NCBI RefSeq assembly: GCF_027942865.1
Contig: NC_134529.1
Location: 20,314,467-20,378,466 of the forward strand
Direction of reading: 5' to 3'
Origin: Odontesthes bonariensis
Taxonomy: Eukaryota > Chordata > Actinopteri > Atheriniformes > Atherinopsidae
DNA: 64,000 bases
Numbering within the stretch: position 1 is the stretch's first letter; the number at the start of each line of letters is the position of its first letter. The translations under genes were made by a program, and so were the position numbers. The notes below the pieces were generated by a model. That model saw nothing but the letters and a program-made list of their open reading frames with translations. It was not told the origin of the DNA and ran no database searches. Shown here piece after piece: positions 1-21,870 of the stretch.

Positions 1-1589
1 CCAAGCCTGGATTACAGTTGACATTATGAATTGCAGCAATCCCTTTGGCTGTTATCGCTTTACCTTTTAGAAGTGTGTAAAAAAGACAACAGTCTCTTCT
101 TGTGGGATGTGTTGGTACAGTCAATGTCACAACAGCTCTTCGCCCTGTTTTACCAACATGCTTTTTGTGCTTTCGAGCCAGTCACGTAGACCCCAGTCAT
201 TGAGCCAGCTTTCTTTTTGCCACTCAGTGGGTGGAACAGTACACTCACATGTCTGATGACATCACGCGCATTCCCCCTATGCTTTTCAGAGCTGTTGACA
301 TGCAAAATCAATGGACTGGCCCTTTAACTAAGCTGTGGGTGTGGCTTACTGTTGAGCCAGCCAATGGCAGCAGCCGCTCGGCCTAAAAAACGATGACAGG
401 CTGCAAAAAACAAGGAAATAAACAAAGTTTTGAGGGCAATGCAGGAGAAAGAGGAGAAATAAATGTGAGACAAAGTATTTCTGAGAGGGTACACTGGGTA
501 GCAGAGTGCTAGCATCAGCTTCTTTTAATGGGCCATATAAAAACAACTGAGGGAAGAAAAAAAAAACTTTACTATAGCTATCAGTGCCAACTGGTCTGGC
601 ACACAGCTGTTTCCACAATCCTCCTCCCTATTCATAAAAAAACATATTCTCATCTCAAGGCGTCTCAATGAACAATATCACATCACAAACAATCCACCCA
701 CCCGCCTGCCCAGTCACATATGGCACCAGGACACACAGAGACACAGAGGAGCCGGGAGACAGTAGGATTATTACCACCATCACTCTGGGTTGTAGGAAAC
801 CTGCCTTTGGCGCCAAGAAACGCCTCACACACTCGACACTCAGCACTCACAGACATGCGCCCCGAAACAAAGGCATATGCTTGTCCTCAAGCGCACATGT
901 ACTCACAATCACGCCCACTTTTCCCCACCACCCGCTCTCACTCTCCAGCCATCTTGTTTGATCAAAAGCATTTCCTGTGCATCTGCTGTCCCCCGTCAGA
1001 TGACTTTCAAACAAGTCTAGTTACTTGGTGGCGAGCAGATGGGAGCCGGAACTGAATTTGTTTGGAAAAGCTCAGTTTGGTCTCAACAAAGTTTCAGCTC
1101 GGAGAGAAGTGAGTCACTGAAGTGGAGAAATGAGTTTCTACCTTCTACCAGGTGAAGGGATTCTGGCACAGGAGGGACTGTTCGTTGTTTTTCCTTCTAT
1201 TTGCACAATTTGTGGTTGCGGGAAAAGCTTTAAAGTAAAAGTCAGCACGTTCTAACCTCAGTCTCAGGACAGTTATTTAAGCAATAATGACTATGTCATC
1301 ATACATAACCCCTGAACTTCTTTCCTTTGCTGCTAAGTGGTCAGAATTACAGTGGTGGTATAATTTACTGAGGAACTACAGCCAGAACACGTCTCCCTCT
1401 CAGGGGTCATTAAGACGAGGTCGAAGGGTGGCAAAACACACATGTGCCCTCTCCACTTGGGGCCCCCCCGCCCCTTCCTCCAACTTTTTAGCACAGACCC
1501 CGAGAGCTGAGAGCACCGGCTGTCTCTAGAACTGTGATTCTATCTGTGAACGCTTCACTGAGACATGGGGGGGGCTTTGTCGGCCATTA

Positions 1590-2050
1590 CAGCTCTTATA
1601 TCGGGTTAAACGGGTGCATAATTAGGCGGCCTGCGGCCTGCACCAGATAGGCCACGTTCAGCTGTCTGAAAGCTGACATACACTATGTGGCACTCTTGGT
1701 TTCGACATGGAAACAGTGACTGGAATGATGAAAATAAAGCGTAGAAGTGCCTCTCTTGGTTATATGTTAATACTTCTCTGTGGTAATAATTCGCCTTCTT
1801 GTGAGTGGCTCTTTCCGGAAGGACATTTTGTGTCACAGTGTGTTTCATGAGCCTTATGGTTGCCATATGAATCCTCCTGACGGATGTGATCCCCCCCCCT
1901 CCGTGGTCCCCCATCTAATATCTGAGGAAGAATAAAGCAGGACCACCCATAAAATGAATCCGGTTTGTATCTCTGAGCTATACAGGCGTTAATTAATTGC
2001 ACGGTCGGAGTGACGAATATTAGTGAGGCCTAGTTTAAAGATCTGCGGTA
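1590..2050. promoter_or_regulatory. Candidate conserved non-coding block (runx2 intron)
   Basis: This is a non-repetitive block with balanced composition and several homeodomain-type AT-rich cores (for example TTAATTAATTG near 1.99 kb), flanked by simple TG-rich DNA. It lacks an open reading frame of note. Calling it regulatory is inference from texture only; no alignment was available. Confidence 0.2.
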
Positions 2051-2389
2051 TGAGGTTTAGAGTGTGTGTGTGTGCGGGTATGGTTAACGGTTAGTCAGGT
2101 CCCTCTGGCCACTGTGCTATTAGCGGGAGGCTAACTTGGTTTCTGTGGCTTGCATTGTACTTAATCGCTTGACAGCTCTTGGTTACCCTGTGGTTTGCCA
2201 CTGCACCAGCAGCTCAGCGAGTGTGTGCGCGCCTGTGTGTGTGTTCATACATATGTTCATGCATCCAGGCATGTAGATAGATATGATCTGTGAATGTGTG
2301 TGTTGGATCTCCCTGGTCCTGTATGTGAGCAGCCTGTGTGACATATTTTGTAGAGACAGAGTGTGTTATTGGTGTCATTAGTCTAGTGC

Positions 2390-2650
2390 GGCCACACTGC
2401 TGATTTGGAACAGAGCTAATAGGCCTCATTAAATGTCATTTTGAGCTAATAGACAGGGAGTGGTTGTTTAAACCAATATGCTTTTATAGGTGGTTCTGTC
2501 TCCTTTCAGCTGCTCCTGACGGTGGCTGTGGCCAGCTGAGACAAACTTCCTGAGTGATTATAGCCGAGCCGTAATAACACAATATACAAGGCTTTCTGTC
2601 CAAACCCACTGTTCCCATTAGACTTAATTGATGACAGACAAACAGGGAAG
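2390..2650. promoter_or_regulatory. Candidate conserved non-coding block (runx2 intron)
   Basis: This block shows a repeated GAGCTAATAG motif (near 2414 and 2443), TTAATTGATGACAG near 2625, and low repeat content. The motif density resembles developmental enhancers in introns of RUNX genes, but this is a visual judgement without alignment. Confidence 0.22.
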
Positions 2651-5369
2651 GTGACAAAAACCATTGTGGTGTCACTCACACACACACTGTCTATTGCTTT
2701 GGTATATTCCTGTGGTTACTCTGTGTGGAGTGTGTGTGTCGTGCATCAGTGGTGGAGGTTAGCGGTCAGATCCGTCTCTGCTGCCTGGCATTCAAAGCCG
2801 TGGGGTCTTGGGGGTTCTGGGCTTGGGGACGGGGTCGTGTTTTGGTTCAGTTTTGGTCGGGGTGTTAACAAGTCTGGTGAAGAGGCCCCTGGTTACTTAC
2901 AAGCCTGCAGACAATATTAGTGGTTCAGGAGACCTGTCTGCCAAGCCAAACTCTCGCAGCACACATTGGCATACACACACAGTCCTTACATATGCAGCCA
3001 AGCTTCCCTGTTAATTCAGCATTGGAGGAGCTTTATTTACATGGCCCAAATGAACAGAAATTAACAGAAAAAATGTAGTTGTATGTCTGAGTGTAATAAA
3101 ACGTATGCTACCATTTAGACAAAAGGTGAAAATAAAATAAAATGGTAAGTCCGAACCAGAAATCCAAAATACATCTGGATGCAATGTGAGCAACAAAACA
3201 TATAGAGTGGCATTTGATCAACATACTTCAAGAATCCTCGTCTTTTCGTCTTATCTTATTAAATCTGTAGCTCTGAATGTCAGGTTGGAAACAATCCTTC
3301 TCCCCTAAACACCCAATGTTCACGCAGGTAGATTATGCTTGAAGAATGTACAAACTCTAGTGGTCATGAGAGGACCTGCATGCGCGACGTAAAAATGGCA
3401 CAAGGGTGAAAGTCACATGGTAAAAAGAATGTATTTTCGTCCTTACCGTGATCATTTTCTGACCCTATCGACTTAATTGACTAAATCCAACCAAGAAGTA
3501 GCAAAGTGTTTTAGTAAAGTTTTGCTGTGTTGTTACCTAAACGTAACGCAGAAATGAAAAAAGAAAAAAAAACCTGATTGTCATATGTCGGTCTCAGTCT
3601 TGCGTCACACAAAAGTGGATTTTTCAGTGGAAGTATCAAAGTGGCAACCAGGATAACAACCTGATTGAATTCTCAAAATTTTAAAGAAAGGAGATTCAGT
3701 GCTTCCTTCGCTGTTTCCTTTAGCATAAGACACGCTTGACCATCCCTTGTGAAAGGAAATGGGTTGCTTTCATCCCCTGTTAACACATGGCAGCGACTTT
3801 TAAAGCAATGCTTGACTTTCTTTAATTCATGCATTTAAACGTTCTTATTTAGTTTTACTAACCGGGTTGCACTTGAATAAGTGGTGGACAGGAGAAAGGT
3901 GAGTGTGAGCAGCCTGTGAAAAAAGAAAAGAAAAGAACTAACTTCATGGCTATTTCTTCACTTTTGTGAATATCCAACCTTGATAATTGAGTAATATGAT
4001 ATGAATCAGGTATCCTCTGTGAAACAAGATGATAAGAACACTTTAGTCAGCATATGTAAAGCGCTTTTTGGGGCATATTGTTTCAACAGCTACAGTTTCA
4101 CTTCTGCTAATGTAAGTTTAATGTAAGAGTGGTCGGATTCTCATTGCCGTGCCTTTTCCCAAGTCCTTACAAATTTCCCCTACTTTCTTTCCTTTACCTC
4201 ATGACATTTTCTTGTAAGGCCAGTAAAACATGCTCAGGAAAACACTACAAGATATCATTTTTGACTGTACCCCAGGCAATAGAAACGCATTTATCAAAGC
4301 TACCAAATTTGCTTGATGACTTTGACAGGAAAATGCAGCTGGTCGGTTGTTTGGCAAACGGTAAAATGGAGGAGAAGCCCAAAACATTGTGCCCGTCATT
4401 GTTTTTTTACTGAGTCAATTGTTCATGTAAATCAAGAATTTGTTTTCAGTCAAATTATGGCACTGAATCCCAGCCTCATAAACAACCTGACTATAGTGGT
4501 TGCTGGAAACATTATGCGAGATATTCCTTACATAGCTTAAAATGACAACAAAAACAAAAAAAGGCACCCAAACAATGTCACCCTCACACTTGCCAGTACA
4601 TGCTAGTTATCTAATCCAGAGATATTCAGATGATGTCACAAGTTTGATTTCAATGAATTATTTATGGGAATGAGGTCCTTTACGTGTCTGCATGATTGTG
4701 CCCTGTCAAAAGCTGCTTTGAGCAACCTGTCCAAAAATAGAACGAATGTTTATTCAGCATCCAGATGATTATAGAAAGTACCAAAAGAATTATATATGCG
4801 CTGTGGCCTCTCTTGAAGCAGCATTTCATAATGAGAGCCGGACAAATAAAAGTCGCCCAAACATCAGGAGGAAAAGAAATCAAAAGAAGGATGGAGGGGG
4901 GAGGAGAAGAAAAGAGAGAGGAAAATACTTCAGGCTTTTCCCAAGGCAGCCAGTCACTTGAACGTCTTATGAAGTTCCTTGAAGATGGGCCAATGTCTCT
5001 ACAACACAATACACAGAGTTATTCACAGGGAGGGCGAGACAAAGAGGAATACAGATGAATAAAGAGGCATAAAGTGAATCATAAAAGGAGATAATGATAA
5101 AAAGACAAAGCCTGGGTTTGGTTTGCCCTTAGCTGCAACAAAAAAAAACATCTCCCAGATTTGTTCTCCCCTGTTCTGAATCAAAACAGTTTAATGTGGA
5201 TGGAGAGGTGGAGAGGGAGCCTTTCTGAAAACCACACACAAGCCAAGCTGTGTGTGTGTGTGTGTGTCTTTAAACTTTGTACAGTATTGTACAAATGTGT
5301 ATAAAGTGTGTTTGCGTTCAATAAATGTATCGCCTTTGGGAATTGTTGTGTATATCTGGGTGTCTATGT

Positions 5370-5371
<2 letters not shown>

Positions 5372-5404
<33 letters not shown>
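5372..5404. repeat. (GT)n microsatellite
   Basis: About 33 bases of uninterrupted GT dinucleotide repeat, followed by a pyrimidine-rich tract with a poly-T run near 5586. Open reading frames across it have low complexity and are not genes. Confidence 0.95.
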
Positions 5405-5405
<1 letters not shown>

Positions 5406-7879
5406 CCTTCCCTTGCCTGGCTAGCTTCCTCCAGGCTGGAACGCATGGACCACACAGACGGCTGGCAGAGCTCCACGACAGCCTGGCTCCCTCTTTCTCT
5501 CTACTTCTCTCTTTTCGTTTGCTGCCTCGTCTCCCACACCTCCTCTCCCCTCTCTCTTTTTACACTCCTTCCTCTTTTCTCTCCTTTTTTTTTTTTTTCT
5601 CCCCGCAATTTTGTTTTTACTCTGTTCCCTCCTCTGAGTCTCTTCTCCCTCCCCTCTCGTCCCTCACACCAGACCCCCATGGTAGACATGCGCTTGGCTG
5701 TCACCCACTCACCGTTTTCACTGCTCGAGCCACGCTCTGCCAGTTTCAGATTGCCACCTGAAATAATTCATTGTTTCTGAGCGCTCACGAAAACAACATG
5801 GTCACTGTGAGAGCTCCAAATAAAAAAGTGAAATATGGACCCACTGTATTCATTCATCGACTTTACTGTTCCACCGTGGGATGACTGACACACACGCAAA
5901 GACAGACGAGCTGATTCAACCCAGGCTCCATGAACATGAAGGGAGGGGGGGGGGGGAATCAGCCCCAATGATACATTTGTCCAAGCTCACCCAGTGATCA
6001 TAAACCAGGCTGAAGGCTCAGACGAGGCCATGACGTGAACCTAAATTTATAAATTATCCTTTTTATTCTCGAATTTTCTGGCGGGCTGCATTGTCCTCAC
6101 ATGTTACTGAATCAGGCAGCAGACAGGAGAATGTCCTGTTGATGTGTACGTGGTGATAGTTCGACAAAGGGGGGGGTATGTTATATTCTGGAAATATGCT
6201 CACATTTGCTTACTTGTGGGTTGACAATTGAGACATCGCCTTAGCTTAGCATTAGGACCAGAGACACGGGGAACGACTAAAACAGAAGCAAAAACCCGTC
6301 TACCAACACACCTTAAGGTCACTAAAGTTGGGTCCGCTCTGGGCAAGCACAAACATTTAAATGAAAAATCATCTAGGCCTGCTGAAATTTGTTTCTGTTT
6401 TTTTTTTTTTTTGTGGTACATTGCTCGTAGCAATAATGACTAGACTTGGTCAGGAATTTCCACAAAATTTACAGAGCATGAGGGAAGTAAAAGATCGAAA
6501 CTGGCCTGCGGGCCTCTTTTCACTGTGGTGACATTGTTATCATTGCATTTTTTCAAAAAATTTGTTTTTAGTTTAACTGCATTCAAAAAACCCACATGTA
6601 CGTCTTAATTCTGGTCTAATGTCCCCTCAGCTTAATCTTCACAAATGATTAAATTCATCCCCTTTCACGTCTTTGCTAAGCTTTGAAAGCCCGGTGCTGG
6701 CTAATGCTTTAAGTTTTTGCATATTTCTGTTGAAGAGAAATGAGGGACATGAGTCTTCGAGACTTACTCTGGGAGAGAAAGTGAATAAGCATGTTTAACA
6801 ATATCCATCCATGATTCATAACTTTGTAACCCCTGGATTTTAGAAAGCACATAGATATCCTTCTCAAGCGAAATCTCAAAGCAAACCGTAAGCTAGCTAA
6901 ATAAACTATCTGGTGTTTGAAGGATATATTCGGCATGAGCATGCTGTCTTGGGGGGAAAGCTAACCATTTGTCAAAGATGTCTGTGCTCAGGCTCAGATT
7001 CAATCTGATACTGCCATTAATCACTTAGGACTTGTATTTTGTAGCAAGTACTTGCTTTTTACTAACTGTTATCAGATCAGCAGCGGGGAGTTGAATCCAG
7101 ACGTATGTTTCTGGGACGGCTAAAACAATAGTTTTCCAGGATCTGTGTCATTTGAGATGCTATCTTCTGGAGGTGTTCTGCTCATTATTAAATCCTTTCT
7201 TAATGTCTGTCAGTGTGTACATATGCTCGCAGTGTATGTGCAAGCGTGTGTGATGCTCTCGTGTGCAGACGTTTCCATACGTCTTTTTCTGCATGAGTGT
7301 GTTTCTTGTGTGTGTTCAAGTTGCTCACATCTGGTATGAATCTGTCCATGTTTCCGGCCGCTGGCTGGGCAGGGAAGTGGCAGGCGCTATCGAAAATCTC
7401 CGCTGTTTTCACAGGGATGATGGGAATCTCAGGGACTTTCCCTACGGCAGTGAAATCATCCGCCTTTCCCGCTCCTTTAAATACCCCCGGCTCATTCCTC
7501 CACCCTGCTAGGGTTCCGATAAAACAGCTGAGACGTCTTGTGTTTGGCAACTGTTGTCCTCTAAAATGTGTAATTAACTCATGAAAAACTGTATTTACTG
7601 TCAGGGCCTGGTAAACTAATGGACTTGAGGTCTGGCTGTTTGGAGTGTAAATTGGACCTTAATGTGGTGGTTGACGTGCTGCATTCCTGCAGGAGTAAAA
7701 TGATACATAGGTTTGCGTTAAACTGGGTTGTATACATCCGTACATAACTTGACAGTTTGGTGGTTCACAAAAGAGAGTTCCTGAAATTATGACACTGACT
7801 TTCAGCTGCCAGTGACAGACTTTGTGTCATGCACGTCAGAATTGTTGTTTTGTTTTTCTCTTTTTTTCGATAGCAAAAA

Positions 7880-8915
7880 TAAGTTTCAAATGTTTGGCCA
7901 CCCAGCGCATTCAGTACTTTTCTTAAGCATCACAGCTATTTTTGTAGCCATCGGAGTCCTTAAGATCTTCTTCTGGGGGATTTTTACTCATTCTTCCTTG
8001 AAAATGTTCCTACTTCTGTGAGATTCTTGGTCTGTCTTGCATGAACTGCTCTTTGAAGTCTATCCACAGATTTCCCATTAACTTTAGATTGAGGGACTTT
8101 CAATACTAGCATTCTACCTTCCACCACTTGACATAGTCCATGTTGGATCTTTATGTGCGTTTAGGATCATTATTCTGGTGTGTCCTCTTTTTACTCTCAG
8201 CTTTTGTAACACTGTGAGGTTTGCTTCCAGAATTTGCTGAGATTTTCTTGAATCCATTCTGCCTACCAACTGTTAAATGTTCCCCCGCTGCAGGCTGCGC
8301 AGGTCCAAAGCATGACCCAACCACCCCCGTGTTTAAAGACTGGAGGGGAGTCTTATTTCCCCCGCTTTCTCCTCCGAACGTAGGTTCGCACATTGGAACC
8401 AAAAGGCCTATTTTAACATCCAAAATGAATCAGGCCATTTGCAGTATTCTGATTCGGCATTTGGTGGTGCAGGTGCAGGAAAGTTTTTTTTTTTCTGATT
8501 ACTCATTCATGAAGGTTATATTTGTACAGGTGCGGCTGTACAGTACTGAACAGTGTACCTCCCCTCCAGAGTCTGCTATATCTTCCTGAAGGTCTTTTTG
8601 CTGTCAAACAGGGGTTTTGACAAATGGGTCATATGGGCAGTTTTCACTGAAAATGTTCTTTGTTTTTCAGACTTCAACTACACCTACCATTCTTGGTAAT
8701 TACATTAGCAAACAAACAAGCAAAAAAATAACCTTCTTTCCCACAAACTTTGTGGTTTTCAATTGATTTTGTGATTTCTTTTTTTTCATGGTCGCTGAGA
8801 GGAGCCAGTGTTTGAGGAAGCAGAGCTTTTACAAAGCTTTGAAATTTAAGCCATTTAAATATTTACTGCAGTAACAGTAAGCGTGAGCTGGGATGCCCAA
8901 ACATTTGCACATCAT
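7880..8915 (-). mobile_element. Degenerate Tc1/mariner transposon in a runx2 intron
   Basis: The ends carry a shared inverted terminal motif: CAAATGTTTGGCCA at 7887-7900 and TGCCCAAACATTTG at 8894-8907 (one mismatch when reverse-complemented). Between them the minus strand retains fragments of a Tc1-type transposase. The clearest is a stretch around 8160-8290 that reads VGRQNGFKKISANSGSKP and then NNDPKRTH, corresponding to the family's NDPKHTS catalytic-region motif. Stops and frame breaks are common, so the copy is dead. The roughly 1-kb length is close to the usual 1.2-1.6 kb of Tc1 elements with internal loss. Family assignment rests on recognition of these motifs, not a database search. 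Confidence 0.75.
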
Positions 8916-17954
<9,039 letters not shown>

Positions 17955-18630
17955 AGACCACCAGGGGCCAGAGAGATAAGAAGTCAACCGGTGTCATGGT
18001 TTGAAAGCACAAAACCTTTTTTTTTTATATGATGAAAAGGGGATTTTTGGGCTCTCGTCAGCTATCTCTACCTTTTGCTCGGAAATTAAAGTAGAGATAA
18101 AAAAAAAAGAAAGAAAAGAAAAAGAACAACACAGACCTGCACGAACGTGTCTTTCTGGAATGTGTTTTGACCAAGGCACTACAAAGGGAGAGATTCTCAC
18201 AGCAATAATGAGAAAAACTATTTTTGGTTTACTAGGCCCATGTGGATGAGACATTATTTCAGTTTTATCATCGTCCACAAGTTAAGGGATGCTTCAACAA
18301 TATATGTAAAAGACTGCCTCTTTTGTATAGTGTTTGTATTTCATTAAGGCTTTTTGCAGAGCATGTTTTTGTACTACAACAATATCAAAATGCAAGTTAA
18401 GCACTGAGTTGATAAGAGTAACACATATGTTACCTTAAAGTGGTGTGGACAGTAAATTTGCTTTAAACCAATTAATTTAACTTGTATATTGTGGGTGAGA
18501 CATTGATGTAGATTGAAGCATTTTCTTAGTTTTAACTTATAAAGCCATAAATTATGTATTGTATTTGAAACTTGAGTCAAAGAAGTGTAATCTGAATATT
18601 TTTGATGCATCTATATAACTAAGTTAAAAA

Positions 18631-18715
18631 GTTTTTTTTTTTTTTCGTTTTTTGATAGGTAATTTAAAAAAGTCTTCTTTTTTTTTTTTCGTTTTTTTTT
18701 TTTTTTTTTTTTTTC
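18631..18715. repeat. Poly-T rich tract
   Basis: Three T-runs are separated by short interruptions. On the transcript this is a U-rich stretch within the runx2 3' UTR. Confidence 0.85.
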
Positions 18716-19345
18716 AATGTAGCACCCAAAGATTTAAATCGCTTGGAATATGAAATGTAATTTCCAAAGAGTATTGCAACATGTTTCTTCTGGTGTAACT
18801 CTCAGTTTTACTGCTCAACACATTAAGAGGCCAACATCCTCGCTAGGCGTTGACACACATTTGGCTTAGAATTAAACCTTTGGCATTTATTGAGCAATAA
18901 CTCGCATTGTGCCTCTTGGCAACATACCACGAAAGCCAGCTTTCAGTGGGGGGAAAATAATTATCCATTTCATATCCAAACTCTGCTTAATTTCTCTATT
19001 TGTCTAGTCTGACATGCGCACACATATTTGTGTATTCTCTTGTCAAATTTTAAGAAAAGGGACACGCACACATGCATGGAGTCCAAAGACGACTGCGGCG
19101 GTGCCACACCGGGTGCGGGTCAGACTTTAAGATTCGGTTACTTTGTGATACGTGAACTCCTCAGGACTGGAATAATCGTTGGATGATCCCACGGATTTGC
19201 TATTTCTGCATTTCTTCTTTTGTTTTTTTTCATATCCAGCCTGGCTGAAAGCTCTGTCAAGATTATAGCCTAAACATGCCAAGTCTATTATAGCTTTCAT
19301 ATCATGCGCAAAAGATAGCTTTGAAAAAGTTTGCCTTAGTGTGTG

Positions 19346-19346
<1 letters not shown>

Positions 19347-19387
<41 letters not shown>

Positions 19388-19392
19388 ACACA
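19347..19392. repeat. (CA)n microsatellite
   Basis: About 46 bases of CA dinucleotide repeat with one T interruption, inside the runx2 3' UTR. Confidence 0.95.
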
Positions 19393-20727
19393 GGTTTGTA
19401 TTTTTCAGTCTGTGAGACTGAAAAGGAGATCTCACAGTTAAAGAGAGACGAGACTAAGGTATTCCTTCAGACATTTATTTATCTCCAGCTTTTGCTTTTA
19501 ATGGCATGCTTTAGCAGACCTGTACCCTTCTCCCTGCTAATGTCACATCCTGGAATTATTCTGCTGCCCCAGCATGAGGTAGAAGATCTGCCTTCGACAT
19601 GACTATGTGAGATTTCTACTCAGAAAAAAAAAAGTGCAAAAACCGAGGTGATTGGATTCAGCTGCTGGCAGCAAACTGGTAACCAAAAAATATGGGAAAC
19701 TTGTGTATGTTTGTTTCATAAAGCACTTAGTTCTTGTTTTATTTCGAGCACCACTTGCGGCAGGCTGCCAGCAGGGCTCGTGGTTTTGGTCCTCAATGCA
19801 GCTATATCGCTACTGGAGTCACACACACAGAGAATGGATAACACTTGGCCAAACAAGCCATTTACATTGGAGTTAAATCTGATTTCACAGGGCTTTTTTT
19901 TTTTCTTTTTCTTTTTGTCTTGCTTTGGTACAATATGATGTTCAGTGCATTTTGGGTAATATAATAACCCCATTTAAAAAGGCTGAGAAAAATACGGGCC
20001 TGTCCAGGGTTCAGACTTTATCCAGCTCGTCATTGAAGGTTTGCACGCAGTCTCTCAGCAGAGGACGCCCTGAGCTCAGTTGATGGAATTGACACCACAT
20101 TTCAACGTCTGCTTCAGCCCAGGAAAGAAGCAGCTCCAGCTCTTCCAGTGTACGATGAGAAATCAAATCAAAACACTTTGCGATTGCTGTGATTTTACAG
20201 AGATCTCTCACTTATGTTTAAATCGGTAGCTTTGCACTTCCTGCTCACAAACTGAACAGGAAACGATCCTTTAGAAACTGTTTACACATCAGCGCGGCAC
20301 TGACATCCCACTCTGTCCTCATCTGCTTTTGTTTGTGTTGTTTTATTTTCACGACCTCGGACAAAAAAAAAAAAAAAAACAGAGGTTTGTCTTCTCTTTT
20401 TTTTAAAACGTTGGGTACAAACTGTCATTACAAAACTTTGTATTATTTAATGATCAACATGTATGATATCCAGGAATTGTACTTTACCCTGCTCTTATGT
20501 AAAGTTTACTTGTTGTTTCTATTGCTATGCTTCTTCTCATGAACACTTGTCAGGAAACTGAATCAAACAGAGACTCTGTAAGATTTTGCTGGTACGTTTC
20601 ATAAAGACCATGAGTTTTGTTTTTTGTTGTTTTGTTTTTTTTCTTTCTTTCTTTTTCAAAAGAACAAACAGACCTGACAACAGTGAGTGAAATTGGCATT
20701 GTGATTGTACATTCTGTTTATTTTAAG

Positions 20728-20733
20728 AATAAA
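20728..20733 (+). terminator. Probable runx2 polyadenylation signal
   Basis: AATAAA is followed about 15-30 bases later by a T-rich downstream stretch (TTATTTTTTCCTCTTC). Confidence 0.45.
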
Positions 20734-21719
20734 ATAGGTATTTTGTAACTTATTTTTTCCTCTTCAGCTCATCTCTCCACATAAATCAGTTTCTCTTTAC
20801 CTAAGAAGATTTCCCCCTGTCTGTATAAAGCGCCCCTCCAATTAACGTGTTGTTTTTTTTTTGCCTACTGTTCCTTCATGAATTGAGTATGTGCAAAGGT
20901 CAACAACAGAAGGACTTTCTTCTTCAATCAAGATCGTCATTGTTTTCTTTGATAGCAGCCTCCCATGTTTTCCCGCTCAGATACTGAACAGTTCCTGCTC
21001 TTGATATGATGACGGGGACATCTGAGCATCCTTATGGGCAGGTTAGGACGCTCACTTTGCTTGAGAGCATTCCCTCCAAACAATTTCTGGGGAGTTGGCT
21101 TCAGCAGAGTCTTGCGAAAATGAATCACTTTAAACAGGAAGCACATATCATAATGGCTCTATATGGAAGGGAGTCTGCAGTTTAGCTCAGTGTCGGCTGA
21201 TGGCTGCATTTTGTTTAGTAATCGCTTCAAAATGGGTTTGAACAGATTTTGCATTATTCTGCATGATTAAGGGAAACTGAATGTCAGTTCCTATCTTGTT
21301 TCAAATTGTAATTTCATCTGGGAAAAAAATGTAGTGAGGTCAACTTGAAGGTCTTAAATCCCAAATTACATGAGGCTGTATGCTAGCTCCACACTGAACA
21401 AAACCCATTTAAATCATTGGTGCCACATGAACAGACCTGAACTCATTTGAATGTTTTTTTAAATCACGTGTCGTCCGCTGCACAGGCGAAGCCCGAGTGG
21501 ACGGAAGAAGGCTCAAACTGGGTAGCAGGATATTTGTAGAAGCAGCAATGAATCCGAGAGCGGAAACGCAGCTTTTAGGTAAAGCAGAGAATATTTGCAC
21601 GAGCAGAGACTTTTTGAATGTTTCTAAGGGTCAAAAAGCAAGAAGCCTGTCCTTAAATTGAAAGAAATACGTTGTTGATTAGAGACAATAATATACCTCA
21701 ACCTTTTTAAGATTCAACT

Positions 21720-21870
21720 ACCCTGTTTCTAAAGCAGTTGGGATGCTGAGTTAATTATGATGTTATGCAATGATTTACAAATCGTTCAAATAGTTCAAAG
21801 TCAACAAATCAAATGTAAAATACAATCATTCTTTTTCTTTTTTTTTGGAACGATACATGCTCGTAGAATA
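21720..21870. mobile_element. Fragment of a Tc1-like element end
   Basis: The order of AGTTGGGATGCTGAG, ATGCAATGATTTACAAATC and a T-rich stretch with ATACATGCTCG matches the terminal region of the same teleost Tc1-like family seen at 16.4-17.26 kb. Only the non-coding end remains. Confidence 0.45.

Larger units (their letters stand above)
1..7880. other. runx2 intron upstream of the first visible exon (left part)
   Basis: No coding exon is recognisable here. Neither the Runt-domain exons nor SUPT3H exons were seen. The DNA is ordinary intronic sequence with TG-rich stretches near 2.06, 2.23 and 5.37 kb and a pyrimidine-rich stretch at about 5.48-5.66 kb. Two high-complexity blocks at about 1.59-2.05 and 2.39-2.65 kb look like possible conserved non-coding elements and are listed separately. 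Assignment to a runx2 intron is inferred because the first visible exon starts in the middle of a codon and continues the Runt-domain C-terminus. Confidence 0.6.
17955..20755 (+). other. runx2: runx2 3' UTR (approximate end)
   Basis: AT-rich non-coding DNA follows the stop codon. It includes long poly-T runs at 18631-18715 and a (CA)n microsatellite at 19347-19392. A canonical AATAAA is at 20728-20733, so cleavage near 20750 is plausible. The extent is inferred; earlier or later sites are possible. Confidence 0.5.

Noticed and set aside
5325-5780. 151-codon plus-strand open frame
   Set aside because: It is the translation of a GT microsatellite followed by a pyrimidine tract (Cys/Val repeat then Ser/Leu/Pro-rich).
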